DNA of 29,095 nucleotides from Bradyrhizobium sp. (GTDB lineage: Bacteria > Pseudomonadota > Alphaproteobacteria > Rhizobiales > Xanthobacteraceae), in the NCBI GenBank assembly GCA_028290305.1, contig JAQGKC010000173.1:1-29095 (forward strand), written 5' to 3'. Of this stretch, positions 28,996-29,095 are shown piece by piece. The position numbers were made by a program, and so were the translations under genes. The notes below the pieces were generated by a model, which was not told the DNA's origin, did no database searches, and saw nothing but the letters and a program-made list of their open reading frames with translations. The number at the start of each line of letters is the position of its first letter. Within the stretch, counting starts at the first letter, position 1.

Positions 28996-29095
28996 ACCTC
29001 TCCCCGCTTGCGGGGAGAGGTCGGAATTCGCGATCGCGAATTTCGGGTGTGGGGGACTATCCGCGAGTCCGAATTTGGCGAGAGAGCCCCTCACC
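28996..29095. repeat. Second palindromic intergenic repeat, cut by window edge
   Basis: An 11-bp perfect stem with a CTTG loop (28996-29006 with 29011-29021; CCTCTCCCCG and its complement) is followed by the 18-bp palindrome AATTCGCGATCGCGAATT (29025-29042) and then by GTGTGGGGGACTATCCGCGA. This composite is a frequent intergenic element of the Bradyrhizobium/Rhodopseudomonas group, from memory. It continues past position 29095. Confidence 0.65.

Noticed and set aside
1..29095. CRISPR arrays, insertion sequences, integrases or phage genes
   Set aside because: No regularly spaced repeats, transposase or integrase frames were seen; every large gene has a metabolic, transport or regulatory assignment.

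Overview
The window looks like accessory chromosomal DNA from an alphaproteobacterium of the Bradyrhizobium/Rhodopseudomonas/Afipia type. The reasons are high GC, very many ABC and LIV-type uptake genes, CoxLMS-type molybdenum hydroxylase genes, and two palindromic repeats at the right edge of the kind scattered through genomes of that group. It is a nitrogen-compound scavenging region built of four transcription units, carrying four transport systems and three amidohydrolases.

Left unit (minus strand, about 10094 down to 1 and beyond). A sigma-54 type -24/-12 element (10105-10121) is followed at once by a guanidine-I (ykkC) riboswitch aptamer (9975-10083). A possible 29-codon leader ORF comes next, then nitroreductase, a polar-amino-acid-type ABC importer (binding protein, two permeases, ATPase), a RidA protein, three different DUF1989 (urea-carboxylase-associated / carboxyguanidine-deiminase-like) proteins, a cytosine-deaminase-like amidohydrolase, a LysR regulator and hydantoinase A (cut by the window edge). 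The riboswitch points to guanidine or guanidino compounds. The CodA-like deaminase plus HyuA pair resembles the creatinine -> N-methylhydantoin -> N-carbamoylsarcosine route. No guanidine/urea carboxylase is seen.

Middle unit (plus strand, 10923-22805). A MarR gene is divergent from a second sigma-54 element whose predicted start point abuts a MarR-type palindrome. This drives an amidohydrolase and a CoxL/CoxM/CoxS-type molybdenum hydroxylase whose iron-sulfur subunit is fused to a CoxG-like domain. A third sigma-54 element precedes an NCS1 nucleobase permease, which ends in a strong intrinsic terminator. A complete livKHMGF ABC importer follows. The logic fits uptake, hydroxylation and ring opening of an N-heterocycle under nitrogen control.

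Right unit (22821-29095). A ferredoxin-NADP+ reductase and an enamidase diverge from a promoter region holding a perfect 22-bp palindrome. Then, on the minus strand, come a fused LivHM permease, LivG, LivF and a second MarR regulator. Enamidase plus a ferredoxin-reducing enzyme recalls the reductive nicotinate pathway (6-hydroxynicotinate reductase, then enamidase); the reductase itself is not in the window.

The most notable result is the combination of three sigma-54 elements, a guanidine-I riboswitch and MarR-type palindromes around 9.8-11.0 kb. Together they suggest a nitrogen-limitation-controlled, guanidino-compound-responsive catabolic island with an unusual gene set.
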